Below are positions 8,806 through 17,361 of a stretch of 64,000 bases of DNA, in pieces (within the stretch, counting starts at the first letter, position 1; every line of letters starts with the position of its first letter). The notes under the pieces were generated by a model, which was given only the letters and a program-made list of their open reading frames with translations, did no database searches and was not told the DNA's origin. Made by a program: the position numbers and the translations under genes. Origin of the DNA: DASXQK01 sp963724385 (GTDB lineage: Bacteria; Pseudomonadota; Alphaproteobacteria; Dongiales; Dongiaceae); assembly GCA_963724385.1 (NCBI GenBank), contig CAVRUJ010000001.1:558001-622000 (forward strand), read 5' to 3'.

Positions 8806-9632
8806 ACGAGGAGATGGATGCCGCCTGGGTCGCGACGGAACTCGTCAAGGCGATCAAGGACAAGGCGCTTTTCGTCGTCTACCAGCCCAAGATCGAGCTC
8901 AGCGCCGGCACCTTCGCCGGGGTCGAGGCCCTGGTCCGTTGGCGTCATGCTGCGCGCGGCGTCATCGAGCCGGCCTTCTTCATTCCGCTGGCCGAGCAAT
9001 CCGCGGTCATCGACCAGCTGACGCTTTGGGTGGCGGACCAGGCGCTCGGCCAGGCGGCGGCCTGGCGCGACCAGGGTCAGCAGGCTCCGGTCGCGATCAA
9101 CGTGTCGGCCCGCAACCTGAATCAGGTGGAATTCCCCGACCTGCTGGCCGAGGCCTGCCGACGGCATCGCATCCCGCCGGGCAATGTGATCGTCGAGATC
9201 ACGGAGACGGCCTCCCAGCAGATCGTCAAGCTTCTTGATACGCTGACGCGGGTGCGCCTGAAGGGATTCAAGCTATCGCTCGACGATTTCGGCGTTGGCT
9301 TCTCCTCGCTTGCCCAGCTCCAGCAGCTGCCCTTCTCGGAAGTGAAGGTCGACCGCATCTTCGTCAAGCGCCTGGTCGAAGAGAAGGACAGCCGGATCAT
9401 CACTCGGGCGATCATCAACCTGGCCCATGAGCTGGGGCTGAAGGTCGTGGCCGAAGGGGTGGAGAGCGCCGCCGCGCTGCAAATCCTCGTCGACTTCGGT
9501 TGCGATGCGGCCCAGGGATATTTCATCGCGCGCCCCATGCCCGGGTCCGAGCTGCCGGAGATTCTCGGCGGTCCCTGGGCCACCCTCCATTCGCAGATCG
9601 TCTGGAGCAGCACGCCCCTGCTCCAGAGCTGA
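8802..9632 (+). CDS. EAL-domain cyclic-di-GMP phosphodiesterase
   Basis: 276 aa, a nearly bare EAL domain. It breaks down the second messenger c-di-GMP and so favours motility over biofilm. Catalytic features are complete: EAL itself at residues 42-44 (GVEALVRWRH), NVSARNL, VEITETA, the DDFG loop (LSLDDFGVGFSSL), the lysine of VKVDR, the glutamate of VVAEGVES and QGYFIARPM. It is therefore predicted to be active, not a degenerate sensor. There are no membrane spans or sensory domains, so control probably comes from the overlapping receiver gene upstream. A double hairpin with a T-run ends the pair. Confidence 0.93.
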   Translation: MNEEMDAAWVATELVKAIKDKALFVVYQPKIELSAGTFAGVEALVRWRHAARGVIEPAFFIPLAEQSAVIDQLTLWVADQALGQAAAWRDQGQQAPVAINVSARNLNQVEFPDLLAEACRRHRIPPGNVIVEITETASQQIVKLLDTLTRVRLKGFKLSLDDFGVGFSSLAQLQQLPFSEVKVDRIFVKRLVEEKDSRIITRAIINLAHELGLKVVAEGVESAAALQILVDFGCDAAQGYFIARPMPGSELPEILGGPWATLHSQIVWSSTPLLQS

Positions 9633-9660
9633 GCGCCGCCAAGGCGGCGGCTTAGTTTTT
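9601..9660 (+). terminator. Tandem-hairpin terminator after the EAL gene
   Basis: A perfect 10-bp hairpin (9601-9610 with 9618-9627) lies in the last codons. It is followed by CGCCGC/GCGGCG (9634-9649) and then CTTAGTTTTT, a T-rich tail. It also reaches the end of the converging DUF4410 gene. Confidence 0.7.
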
Positions 9661-10413
9661 GGGCATGGTGCCGGGGCTGATCCAGCCTTGGGCGGCGAAG
9701 TACTTGGCAAGCTGCTTGGCGAGATCCTTGGCCATGCGCGCGCCGTCGGCCTCCACCGTCGAACCGTGGGTCTCCGAATAGGCGTGCAGGCCGCCGCCGA
9801 GGAGGGCCGAAGTCGCCGCGTGGCCGGCCACCCCGCCGACGCCCATGGTGGCCGCCATGCCCGGCGTCGATCGGCTCTTTGTGGAATCGTCGTAGCCGAT
9901 CAGCAGCTGCGGCGCAGATCCCGGCGCCTGGTAGGAGAGTTGAGCATTGGCTTCGACCCGGCTAGCACCGGCCCCGAACCCGATGACGGTGCGGCGCGTC
10001 CGGTTGCCCTGGTCTATGTCGAGGAACTGGCCATCGATGAAGGCGACCTTCTGATAGGGCGACGGCGCCAGGTCGGGCCCGGCGCGCCCGGCGGACAATC
10101 CGAGGGACTGGATCTGCTGGACCAAGCTGTCGGCAACGGCATCGACGACTTTCGCGGCGGTTGCCGCACGCTTTTGGTCGATCGCGGATTGGCTTTCCAA
10201 TGCCGAGGTCACGCGGGAGCCGAGGCCGCTGTCGAGCTTGACCTTGTCCGCCGCTGCCGAGAAGTCGCGAACGACGATGAGGTCGGGGCGCGGCAGCGGC
10301 GCGGGTGGGTACGTCTGGCAGTGGGCCCGGTCAGCCTGGCAGAGGGCTGCGGCCAAAAACAACACACAAGCAGCAAATGCCAGCGGAGACCCAGCAGCGG
10401 GCGTCGATGACAT
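9652..10413 (-). CDS. DUF4410-like secreted protein
   Basis: 253 aa. The N-terminal hydrophobic segment (about residues 9-27, CVLFLAAALCQA) is a signal peptide, so the protein is likely periplasmic or membrane-anchored. The mature part has the pattern LIVVRDFSAAADKVKLDSG followed by paired helices with VADSLVQQIQSLGL and a strand-rich core (FIDGQFLDID, RRTVIGFGAG). I recognise this as the DUF4410 layout. The C-terminus holds a Gly/Ala-rich stretch (MGVGGVAGHAATSALLGGG). The molecular function of the family is not known. It stands alone between converging neighbours. Confidence 0.65.
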   Translation of the reverse strand: MSSTPAAGSPLAFAACVLFLAAALCQADRAHCQTYPPAPLPRPDLIVVRDFSAAADKVKLDSGLGSRVTSALESQSAIDQKRAATAAKVVDAVADSLVQQIQSLGLSAGRAGPDLAPSPYQKVAFIDGQFLDIDQGNRTRRTVIGFGAGASRVEANAQLSYQAPGSAPQLLIGYDDSTKSRSTPGMAATMGVGGVAGHAATSALLGGGLHAYSETHGSTVEADGARMAKDLAKQLAKYFAAQGWISPGTMPKN

Positions 10414-10494
10414 CGAGGCTTCTCCCGAAGATCCGTCAGGAAAGATAACAGAGCCGCCGGATTGCGGAAGTCGACTGCCGCGGGGCTCTGCTCC

Positions 10495-11238
10495 TCAGGG
10501 TTGGAGATAGTCGAAGATGACGCTGCCGAGGCCGAGGGTGAGATCGCAAAGCACATGGATGCCGCTCACCACCTCGCGCACGGGCAGCTCCGCTACCGGC
10601 GCCAGGGCGTGATGGGCGAGCTCGAGGGCGGCAGGTCCGCTCCAGGCGCCTTTCACGGTGATGTCCTCCATGTAATAGCGCACCAGCTCCATCACCCGGG
10701 GGCTTCCGTCCACATGGGGGATGATTTTCAGCAGGTAGTTCGCTGCCTTCAGGCTTTCGAGCGTCTTCCCGGCATCGAGGCTGCGATGCTTGTAGCCCAT
10801 GGTGCCCGTGGCCACGCGCACGGGGCCATAGTCGAGGGTACCGACGAGCGTGTCCTTCTCCACCCGCAGGCTGGGCGAGGCGAGCTTCTTGGGGAAGCCC
10901 CAGAGCTCCCGGCCGCCGGCGATCGGCGCGTCGTCGTTCAGGTACATGGCATGGACATAGCCGCCGGGCTGGCCGCGGAAGGTCGCCGGCAGGACCTGGC
11001 CGGATTCGGTGTAATCCCCGAAGCCGGTCGAATCCGGCATGCGGATGAACTCATAGCGCACGATCGGCTCCGCGGCAGGTTCGAGCGGCGCCGGAAGAAC
11101 GGCTCTGATCGCATCGGGATCGGTCCGATAGCTGATGATCAGGAATTCGCGGTTGATGAACCGATAGGGTCCAGGCGGAAAAGATGGATTGGTGAGCGGC
11201 ATGGCGAAGGCGCGCCGCTTGACTTCCGCGATATCCAT
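10495..11238 (-). CDS. adc: Acetoacetate decarboxylase family protein
   Basis: 247 aa from the ATG at 11238, which has AAGGAGAAG about 6 nt upstream; the open frame extends further up without a ribosome site. Converts acetoacetate to acetone and CO2 through a Schiff base. The motif GRELWGFPKKLA contains the catalytic lysine pair (Lys117-Lys118, matching Lys115-Lys116 of the Clostridium enzyme). RYEFIRMPDSTGFGDYTE is also family-typical. It is last in the minus-strand set bdhA - patatin - adc, where bdhA would supply acetoacetate. Many proteobacterial homologues act on other acids, so acetone formation is not certain. Confidence 0.88.
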   Translation of the reverse strand: MDIAEVKRRAFAMPLTNPSFPPGPYRFINREFLIISYRTDPDAIRAVLPAPLEPAAEPIVRYEFIRMPDSTGFGDYTESGQVLPATFRGQPGGYVHAMYLNDDAPIAGGRELWGFPKKLASPSLRVEKDTLVGTLDYGPVRVATGTMGYKHRSLDAGKTLESLKAANYLLKIIPHVDGSPRVMELVRYYMEDITVKGAWSGPAALELAHHALAPVAELPVREVVSGIHVLCDLTLGLGSVIFDYLQP

Positions 11239-11258
11239 TCCGGCTTCTCCTTGCGGGG

Positions 11259-12425
11259 CTAGTCGACAACGTCGCGCGTCAGGTCGAAGATGCTGACGCC
11301 GCTCTGCGGCCGGCAGCGTTTGATCCATTCGGCGTGCCGGAGCGTGTGGAGCACGTCATTGCGACCCGCCTCCCAGTGCTCGATCATGGAATTGCGCGAG
11401 AACTCGTAGTCCTTCGAGACGGTGTCGGAGTTCCTGCGGCGATAGATCAGGTGCACGATCGTCACCGCCTCGGAACTGGCAGCCTCGGCGAGCAGCTTGG
11501 CATCGGCATCTTCGCGCAGCTCCGCCGGCAGCTTCCCCAGCAGCCGGTGCAGGGCCATGCTCAGCACCTGCAGGCGCCGGAAATTGTCGGTGTTGAGCCG
11601 GGTGCGGCTGGAGTAGCGGATATCCTTCTCGCGCTCGGCGGCCTCGAGCAGGGTTCGGGGCATGGTGCCCCTGGCGCTGAACAAGTCGACCTGGAGGATC
11701 AGCATGTCGGTTCCGGGTCGGTTGTCGATGACATATTGCAGCGGCGCGTTGGAGACGAGCCCGCCGTCCCAATAGAATTCGCCGTCGATCTCGATTGGCG
11801 GGAAGCCGAGCGGTATCGCGCCCGAAGCCATGATGTGATGGGGACCGATGCGGCATTGCCGATTGTCGAAATAGGCGAAATTGCCGGTGCGGATATTGAC
11901 GCTGCCGACGCTGAGGCGGATGTCGCCATCGTTGATGCGGTCGAAGTCGATCAATTCCTTCAACGTCTCATGGAGCTGAGCGGTGTCATAGAAGCTCAGC
12001 GCCTCGATGACGCCCAGCGGCTGGAACATGGGTGGCGGAAAGCGCGGCGTGAAGAAGCCCGGCACGCCCCAGCTCGCCACGATGGCCGCACTCGCTTCGT
12101 TGAACAGCGACTGGCTCTGCTCGCCCCGCACCAGCGGCCGGCCGATCAGCGTGGATGAAAGCCGCCGCCAGAACTCGGCCAGTCGCTCGACCCGCTTCTC
12201 CGGCGGGTTGCCGGCGATCATGGCGGCATTGATCGCGCCGATGGAAATGCCGGCGATCCAGTCCGGCTCCATATGGGCGGCGGCGATTTCCTGGTAGACG
12301 CCGCCCTGATAGGAGCCGAGAGCCCCGCCGCCCTGAAGCACCAGGACGCGTTCTTCGTGATGGCGCTTCGGCTCCTTCTTTTTCGGCGCCGGCTTGGCCC
12401 TGCGGCTGGGGGTCTTGGCGTCCAT
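11259..12425 (-). CDS. Patatin-like phospholipase/esterase
   Basis: 388 aa serine lipid hydrolase of the patatin fold. Visible are the oxyanion loop QGGGALGSYQGG (residues 41-52), the nucleophile elbow GISIG (Ser71) and the dyad aspartate in WDGGLVSN (Asp220). A Lys/Arg-rich N-terminal tail (about 1-26) precedes the domain, and there is no signal peptide, so it is cytoplasmic or membrane-peripheral. It is flanked at 20 nt by adc and at 9 nt by bdhA, forming a tight operon. A role in releasing hydroxybutyrate units or other acyl chains for the neighbouring enzymes is plausible but unproven. Confidence 0.88.
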   Translation of the reverse strand: MDAKTPSRRAKPAPKKKEPKRHHEERVLVLQGGGALGSYQGGVYQEIAAAHMEPDWIAGISIGAINAAMIAGNPPEKRVERLAEFWRRLSSTLIGRPLVRGEQSQSLFNEASAAIVASWGVPGFFTPRFPPPMFQPLGVIEALSFYDTAQLHETLKELIDFDRINDGDIRLSVGSVNIRTGNFAYFDNRQCRIGPHHIMASGAIPLGFPPIEIDGEFYWDGGLVSNAPLQYVIDNRPGTDMLILQVDLFSARGTMPRTLLEAAEREKDIRYSSRTRLNTDNFRRLQVLSMALHRLLGKLPAELREDADAKLLAEAASSEAVTIVHLIYRRRNSDTVSKDYEFSRNSMIEHWEAGRNDVLHTLRHAEWIKRCRPQSGVSIFDLTRDVVD

Positions 12426-12434
12426 GTCCGGCCT

Positions 12435-13217
12435 CTACTGCATGAACCAGCCGTGGCTCACCACCAGGGACTGGCCGGTGAGGGCGTTGCTGGGGAAGCT
12501 CGCGAACAGCAGCGCCACCTCGGCCACGTCGGCGACCGTGGTGAACTCACCGTCCACCGTCTCCTTCAGCATGACTTTCTTGATGACCTCGGCCTCGGAA
12601 ATGCCAAGCTCCTTGGCCTGCTCTGGGATCTGCTTGTCGACCAGCGGCGTGCGCACGAAGCCCGGACAGATGACGTTGGCCCTGACGCCATGGGCCGCGC
12701 CCTCCTTGGCCACCACCTTGGCGAGCCCGATGAGCCCATGCTTGGCCGTGACGTAAGGGGCCTTCAGCACCGAAGCCTCTTTGGAATGAACGGAGCCCAT
12801 GTAGATGACGCTGCCGCCCCGGCCCGACTTGTACATATGGGGCAAGCAGGCGCGTGTGGTGAGGAACGCGCCGTCGAGATGGATGGCCAGCATCTTGCGC
12901 CAGTCGGCGAGCGTGAACTCCTCCAGCGGATGGACGATCTGGATGCCGGCATTGCTAACCAGGATGTCGACCCCGCCCCAGGCCTTGACGACCGAGGCCA
13001 CGCCGGCGCCGACCTGGGTTTCATCGGTCACGTCCATGGCCACGGCCATGGCGAGCGCTCCCGTTCCCCGGAGCTCGGCCGCCGCCTTCTCGGCCGCGGC
13101 AGGCATCAGGTCGGCGATCGCGACCTTGGCGCCCTCGCGGGCATAGACGGCCGCGATTTCCCTGCCGATCCCGCTGGCAGCGCCGGTGACGACGGCGACC
13201 TTGTCCTTGAGCTTCAT
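12435..13217 (-). CDS. bdhA: 3-hydroxybutyrate dehydrogenase
   Basis: 260 aa short-chain dehydrogenase. The ATG at 13217 follows AAAGGATC. NAD-binding TGAASGIG starts at residue 11, NAG is in the fourth strand, and the catalytic Ser...Tyr-x-x-x-Lys is seen as IYMGSVHSKEAS then YVTAKHG. The spacing HSKEASVLKAPYVTAK and PGFVRTPLVDKQIPEQA are hallmarks of D-beta-hydroxybutyrate dehydrogenases. It oxidises 3-hydroxybutyrate to acetoacetate with NAD+, feeding the adc gene downstream. First gene of the bdhA - patatin - adc operon. Confidence 0.92.
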   Translation of the reverse strand: MKLKDKVAVVTGAASGIGREIAAVYAREGAKVAIADLMPAAAEKAAAELRGTGALAMAVAMDVTDETQVGAGVASVVKAWGGVDILVSNAGIQIVHPLEEFTLADWRKMLAIHLDGAFLTTRACLPHMYKSGRGGSVIYMGSVHSKEASVLKAPYVTAKHGLIGLAKVVAKEGAAHGVRANVICPGFVRTPLVDKQIPEQAKELGISEAEVIKKVMLKETVDGEFTTVADVAEVALLFASFPSNALTGQSLVVSHGWFMQ

Positions 13218-13334
13218 GGTGGATCCTTTCCCGATGGATTGGTGATATCTGGCGACCGAACGCTGCGCCGGCAAGTGAATAATTCGTGCAATTCCCTGTG
13301 CCCAATGTGGGCAATACGGGTCGGGCTGGCCGGC

Positions 13335-15134
13335 TCAGCCGGGTGGGCTGTCCTTGGCGAACAGACCCTCGGCGCCGAGTTCCTCCCGGCGCATCCGGTC
13401 GGCTTCCTCGATATAGCAGCGCAGCAGGTCAGACTCGTGAACGCAGCCGACCAGCCTGGGGTCGGTCGGCGACACGACCACCGCGGCGGACTCGTGCTCC
13501 GTCTCGTCCAGCACTTCGAGAGCGGTGCTGAGCCGGTCGGCAGGCGTCAGCACACGGGCCTGGGGCTGGGCCAGGCTGCCTGCCGTCGCAGCGCTTCCCC
13601 TGCCCAGTTCGGCGATCTTGGCATTGGCCGTCTGGGCTTCGACGATGCCGACGAAGGTGTCGTCCTCCTTGTGGACGAAGGCAATGGATTGGCGCGTGTG
13701 GGCGAACTCGGCCGCGAGCTCATCGAGCTTCATGGCTTCCGGGGCGCGGAACACGTCGCGGTCGAGGACGCGCCGCACCGTCAGCTCGTACATCCGTCCG
13801 ACGTCGTAGGCGCCCTTCAGGCCCACGCCGCGCAGATGGAACCGCCAGGTGGAGAAGGAGTAGCCGAACCAGCGCCGGGTGGCGACCGTCGCCACCATGA
13901 CGCTGATGGCGACGCCAACGGTCATGGTGTAGTCGGAGGTGATCTCGAAGACCAGCAGGACCATGGTCAGCGGTGCGCCCACGACGGCGGCAGCCACGGC
14001 GCCGATGCCGACCACGGCATAGGCCGAGTGGACGGCGACCTGGGAGGGGAAGAAGTGGAAGCAGATGCTCCAGAACGCCGTGCCCAGCAGCCCGCCCAGC
14101 AACAGCGAAGCGCTGAACAGCCCGCCCCGGAAGCCGCCGCCGATGCAGATGGCCGAGGCCAGCGTCTTCGCCGCCAGCAGGAGCAGGACCAGCTGGATCG
14201 GGGCATTGTCCTTGAGGGTCGCATCGACGGCGCCATGGCCGGTGCCCAGAACCTGGGGGTAGAAATAGCCGATGCCGGCGACCAGAAGGCCGCCCATCGC
14301 CGGGCGCAGCCAAGAGGGAATCGAAGCCGCGCGCAGGATATTCTCGAAAGTCGTGGCGGCACGCATGACGATGACGCCGACGACGGCCGCGGCCAGCCCG
14401 AGCAGGGCGAAGAGGCTGTAGTCGACCGAGTTCAGCATCGGCGGGGTGACGATGTAGTAGATGGGATCGACGTCGAAGATGAGATGGGAGGTGAGCGTGC
14501 CGGTGATCGCGGCCACCGCCACCGGTACCAGCGCCGTCACCGCATAGCCGCCGATGACCAGCTCCAGGGCATAGAATGTGCCGGCGATTGGCGCGTTGAA
14601 AGCCGCAGCAATGGCCGCGGCGGCGCCGCAGCCGACCAGGGTCCTGAGAGAGGCGCGACTGAGCTTGAGGCGCTGTCCCATCCAGCTTGACGCCGCCGCT
14701 CCCAGCTGGGTGACGCCCGCCTCCAGGCCCACGGAAGCGCCGAGCCCGACGGAACCCACCGTCATCAGGGCGATGATGACGCCGTCCAAGAAAGACATGA
14801 TGCCGCCATGCATGGCGTTGGCCTCGATCACGTCGAGGGGCTCCTGCTTGCGCCAGCGCCTGAGGCCAAAGGCGACGAGCCCGTAGGCCAGGCCGCCGAG
14901 GCCGAGAACGGCGACCGGTTGCCACCAGATGAGCGCGGCTTGACCAAGGGCATGTTCTTGGAGCGGCACCCGATAGAGGTAGTGGTGGAGCACGACCACC
15001 AGCCCGCGCAGCGTGATCACCCCGGCCGAAGCGATGCAGCCCGAAACCACGGCCAGGAATATCAGGAAGAGCTCGTCGTTGCGGGCGCGGCGGCGGAATG
15101 CACGCCACGCCTCCCAGGGGAATCTGAGCTTCAT
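13335..15134 (-). CDS. CLC-family chloride channel/transporter with CBS pair
   Basis: 599 aa from the ATG at 15134; no start shows a good ribosome site, so it is provisional. The membrane part (about 20-430) has CLC landmarks: GLGASVGLEAGVTQLGA, carrying the gating glutamate (Glu in GLEAG), and GGGFRGGLFSASLLLGG, the GIFAP-equivalent ion-binding loop. Two C-terminal CBS units (about 450-590) suggest adenine-nucleotide regulation. Retention of the gating Glu is compatible with H+/Cl- exchange or a gated channel. The proton-glutamate position cannot be judged by eye. It is divergent from cytochrome c' across a region with a strong hairpin. Confidence 0.9.
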   Translation of the reverse strand: MKLRFPWEAWRAFRRRARNDELFLIFLAVVSGCIASAGVITLRGLVVVLHHYLYRVPLQEHALGQAALIWWQPVAVLGLGGLAYGLVAFGLRRWRKQEPLDVIEANAMHGGIMSFLDGVIIALMTVGSVGLGASVGLEAGVTQLGAAASSWMGQRLKLSRASLRTLVGCGAAAAIAAAFNAPIAGTFYALELVIGGYAVTALVPVAVAAITGTLTSHLIFDVDPIYYIVTPPMLNSVDYSLFALLGLAAAVVGVIVMRAATTFENILRAASIPSWLRPAMGGLLVAGIGYFYPQVLGTGHGAVDATLKDNAPIQLVLLLLAAKTLASAICIGGGFRGGLFSASLLLGGLLGTAFWSICFHFFPSQVAVHSAYAVVGIGAVAAAVVGAPLTMVLLVFEITSDYTMTVGVAISVMVATVATRRWFGYSFSTWRFHLRGVGLKGAYDVGRMYELTVRRVLDRDVFRAPEAMKLDELAAEFAHTRQSIAFVHKEDDTFVGIVEAQTANAKIAELGRGSAATAGSLAQPQARVLTPADRLSTALEVLDETEHESAAVVVSPTDPRLVGCVHESDLLRCYIEEADRMRREELGAEGLFAKDSPPG

Positions 15135-15461
15135 CAGTCTTCGATACCGAGCGCCAGGAGACCGGGCAGATTGTCTCGCGGCGGGCGGAGCCTGGCCGTG
15201 GAGGCAATCGCGCGCGATCATAGCGATGCGGCCAGGGCCCTGCCAGCCGCATTGCGAATCGCCGTAAACCCGGCGATTCGCGATACCCGCATGAGTCACA
15301 AAAGATCGCCCTAACGGTCATCAAAAGAAGGGACCGCCGGCCGCCGGATTGCCCGCTTCAGACCCCGCTTGTCAGCTTCCTGCAAGCTTTCCCGCCTATC
15401 CATTGCGCGCCCGGTTCGGGGGATCCGGCACCTCGGCCAAACTTGGAGCTGCACCGATCCC
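15135..15461. other. Divergent intergenic region between CLC and cytochrome c' genes
   Basis: No gene is seen. It contains the conspicuous hairpin at 15254-15281 and should hold promoters for both flanking genes. Confidence 0.55.
15254..15281. promoter_or_regulatory. Perfect 11-bp hairpin in the divergent region
   Basis: GCGAATCGCCG (15254-15264) and CGGCGATTCGC (15271-15281) enclose the loop TAAACC. It lies 120 nt upstream of the CLC start and 181 nt upstream of cytochrome c'. It could be a leader hairpin or a dyad operator. It does not match the fluoride riboswitch consensus as I know it. Confidence 0.5.
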
Positions 15462-15920
15462 ATGCCCGGAATTCGATGGCCTGCCGCCCTTGCCGCGGTG
15501 CTCGCAGTCGTAATCACGGCCGGCGCGGCGCTGGCCGTGAGCGGGGCCGAGGTCGTCCAGATGCGTCGTGCGGCCTTCGACGAGATGGCCCAGGTCCTGC
15601 AATTCGCGGCGCGGAACTGGCGGGAACCCAGCGCCTATCCCGACATCGCGCGCGCCGCGCGCATCATCGAGCGCGATGCCAGGAGCCTGACCGATCTTTT
15701 CCCCGCCGGCACCGGGGCCGGCGACGGGTATCGCACGGCCGCCCTCGATGCGGTGTGGAGCGACCGCCAGGGCTTCGATCAGCTGGCCAACAGGCTGGCG
15801 GAACAGGCCGCCAGCATGACGACGGTCACCGACGCCACCTCCGAAGGCCAAATCAAGGAAGGCTTGGTCGGGATGATCGACACCTGCAAGGCTTGCCACC
15901 GGGACTACCGCGCGAACTGA
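15462..15920 (+). CDS. Cytochrome c'-type c cytochrome
   Basis: 152 aa from the ATG at 15462. A signal peptide (about 1-26, LAAVLAVVITAGAALA) sends it to the periplasm. The haem site CKACHRDYR lies at the extreme C-terminus, the hallmark of the four-helix cytochrome c' fold. The preceding helices contain MRRAAFDEMAQVLQFAARNW. Such proteins bind NO or CO and protect against nitrosative stress, or act in electron transfer. The cytochrome b561 gene begins 4 nt after its stop, a pairing that suggests a membrane electron-transfer partner. Confidence 0.9.
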   Translation: MPGIRWPAALAAVLAVVITAGAALAVSGAEVVQMRRAAFDEMAQVLQFAARNWREPSAYPDIARAARIIERDARSLTDLFPAGTGAGDGYRTAALDAVWSDRQGFDQLANRLAEQAASMTTVTDATSEGQIKEGLVGMIDTCKACHRDYRAN

Positions 15921-15924
15921 GGCC

Positions 15925-16614
15925 ATGACGCCCTACGACAGGCAAGCGAACGTCGCGGCCACGGTCTGGGACCTGCCGTTGCGGCTTTTCCATTGGGCGC
16001 TGGTCCTGCTGTTCATTGTTGCCTATGTCAGCGGCAGCCGGCCGGGCTACTACGCACTGCACAAGGGTGCGGGCTACGGCATCCTCGGTCTCCTCATTTT
16101 CCGCCTGGTCTGGGGCCTTATCGGTCCGCGGCCGGCCCGCTTCGCGAGCTTCGTCAGGGGACCCGCGGCGGCACTCGGCCATCTAAAAGAGCTGCTGCAC
16201 AGGCAGCACCGGCCATTGCCCGGTCACAATCCATTGGGTGGCTGGGCCGTGGTGGCGATCCTGGTCCTGACGGCGGTGCAGACCGTCTCCGGCCTCTTCG
16301 CCACGACGTTCGACTACGAGGGCCCCTTGGCGAGGCTCCTGTCCGACGCTGTCCAGGACATGATGGCCAGCTTGCACGCCTTCAACATGAATCTTCTGCT
16401 CGTCATCCTGTCCGTTCATCTCGCAGGCATCGCCGCTACATCGTTCCTCGCTCGGGAGAACCTCGTCGCCAGCATGATCCATGGCCGGAAGAACTTGCCA
16501 ATCAGCGAACTGGCGGCAGTCCGGCTCGTGCCCAGATGGCGGGCGGCCCTGGCGACGGCGACTGCGGTTCTTGCCGTGGCGCTGGTTCTGGCCCTTCCAC
16601 ACTTCATCCGATAG
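15925..16614 (+). CDS. Cytochrome b561 family membrane protein
   Basis: 229 aa with about five hydrophobic helices. The start WDLPLRLFHWALVLLFI is the classic bacterial b561/Ni-hydrogenase cytochrome b N-terminus, with a haem-ligand His in LFHW. Further histidines are in YALHKGAG, ASLHAFN and ILSVHLAG. It passes electrons between quinol and a periplasmic partner, here most likely the cytochrome c' encoded directly upstream in the same operon. The C-terminus ends in a last membrane span. Confidence 0.88.
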   Translation: MTPYDRQANVAATVWDLPLRLFHWALVLLFIVAYVSGSRPGYYALHKGAGYGILGLLIFRLVWGLIGPRPARFASFVRGPAAALGHLKELLHRQHRPLPGHNPLGGWAVVAILVLTAVQTVSGLFATTFDYEGPLARLLSDAVQDMMASLHAFNMNLLLVILSVHLAGIAATSFLARENLVASMIHGRKNLPISELAAVRLVPRWRAALATATAVLAVALVLALPHFIR

Positions 16615-16708
16615 GGCTGCCCGACGCTGGGTGAGGCCGCTTCCGGCCCGGAGCCAAATCGTCCAGACTGACGGCCCGCGCCTGGCCGCAGCACAACGGG
16701 AGAGGCCG

Positions 16709-17335
16709 ATGCCGAACTACGATGACGCGCGAGCGGTCTGGAACCAGCGCTATGCGGGGGCCGAAGGATACCTGTTCGGGCAAGAGCCCAATCGATTTCT
16801 GGTATCCGAGGCGCATCGGCTGAAGCCGCGACAGCGGGTGCTGTGCCTGGCGGATGGAGAAGGCCGCAACGGGACCTTTCTCGCAGGCCTCGGACTCGAC
16901 GTTCTGTCTGTGGATCTTTCGCCCGTGGCCCTCGCCAAAGCCCGCAAACTGGCCGCGGAGCGAGGCGTGTCATTGAAATTCGAAGAGGCCAATCTGGCGA
17001 CCTGGGATTGGCCGGTCGATGCCTTCGATGCGTTGGTCGCCATATTCATCCAGTTCGCCGGCCCCGATCTGCGAAGCCGAATCTTCCGCAACATCGAGGC
17101 CTGCCTTAGGCCTGGCGGCCTGTTGCTGCTCGAAGGCTACCGGCCGGAGCAGCTGGCCTATGGGACCGGCGGGCCGCCGAACGCCGAGAACCTGTACACC
17201 GAAGACCTGTTGCGCGAGGCCTTCGCCGGCATGCAAGTCCTTTCCTTGCGCGCCTATGATGCGGCGATCGAGGAGGGGACGGCACACAAGGGCATGTCTG
17301 CCCTCATCGACATGGTGGCCCGCAAACGCAACTAG
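16709..17335 (+). CDS. Class I SAM-dependent methyltransferase (TehB-like)
   Basis: 208 aa from the ATG at 16709, with GGGAGAG about 6 nt upstream; the frame upstream overlaps b561 and is not used. The N-terminus (WNQRYAGAEGYLFGQEPNRF) and VLCLADGEGRNGTFLAGLGL, SVDLSPVALAKARKLA resemble TehB/thiopurine-like small methyltransferases. In place of the usual GCGxGR, motif I reads ADGEGRNG, a recognised variant. Substrates in this family include chalcogen anions and thiols, but no particular substrate can be assigned. It converges on the sqr cluster with a short hairpin between. Confidence 0.8.
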   Translation: MPNYDDARAVWNQRYAGAEGYLFGQEPNRFLVSEAHRLKPRQRVLCLADGEGRNGTFLAGLGLDVLSVDLSPVALAKARKLAAERGVSLKFEEANLATWDWPVDAFDALVAIFIQFAGPDLRSRIFRNIEACLRPGGLLLLEGYRPEQLAYGTGGPPNAENLYTEDLLREAFAGMQVLSLRAYDAAIEEGTAHKGMSALIDMVARKRN

Positions 17336-17337
17336 AA

Positions 17338-17361
17338 AGCCTCGGCGTCGGCTACGAGGCT
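17338..17361. terminator. Short hairpin between converging genes
   Basis: AGCCTCG (17338-17344) pairs with CGAGGCT (17355-17361). There is no T-tract. Its position between converging stop codons suggests a bidirectional transcription end. Confidence 0.4.

Noticed and set aside
15135..15461. Fluoride riboswitch ahead of the CLC gene
   Set aside because: The CLC protein is of the CBS-containing GLEAG type rather than the fluoride (CLC-F) type, and the leader hairpin does not show the crcB-motif pseudoknot pattern.
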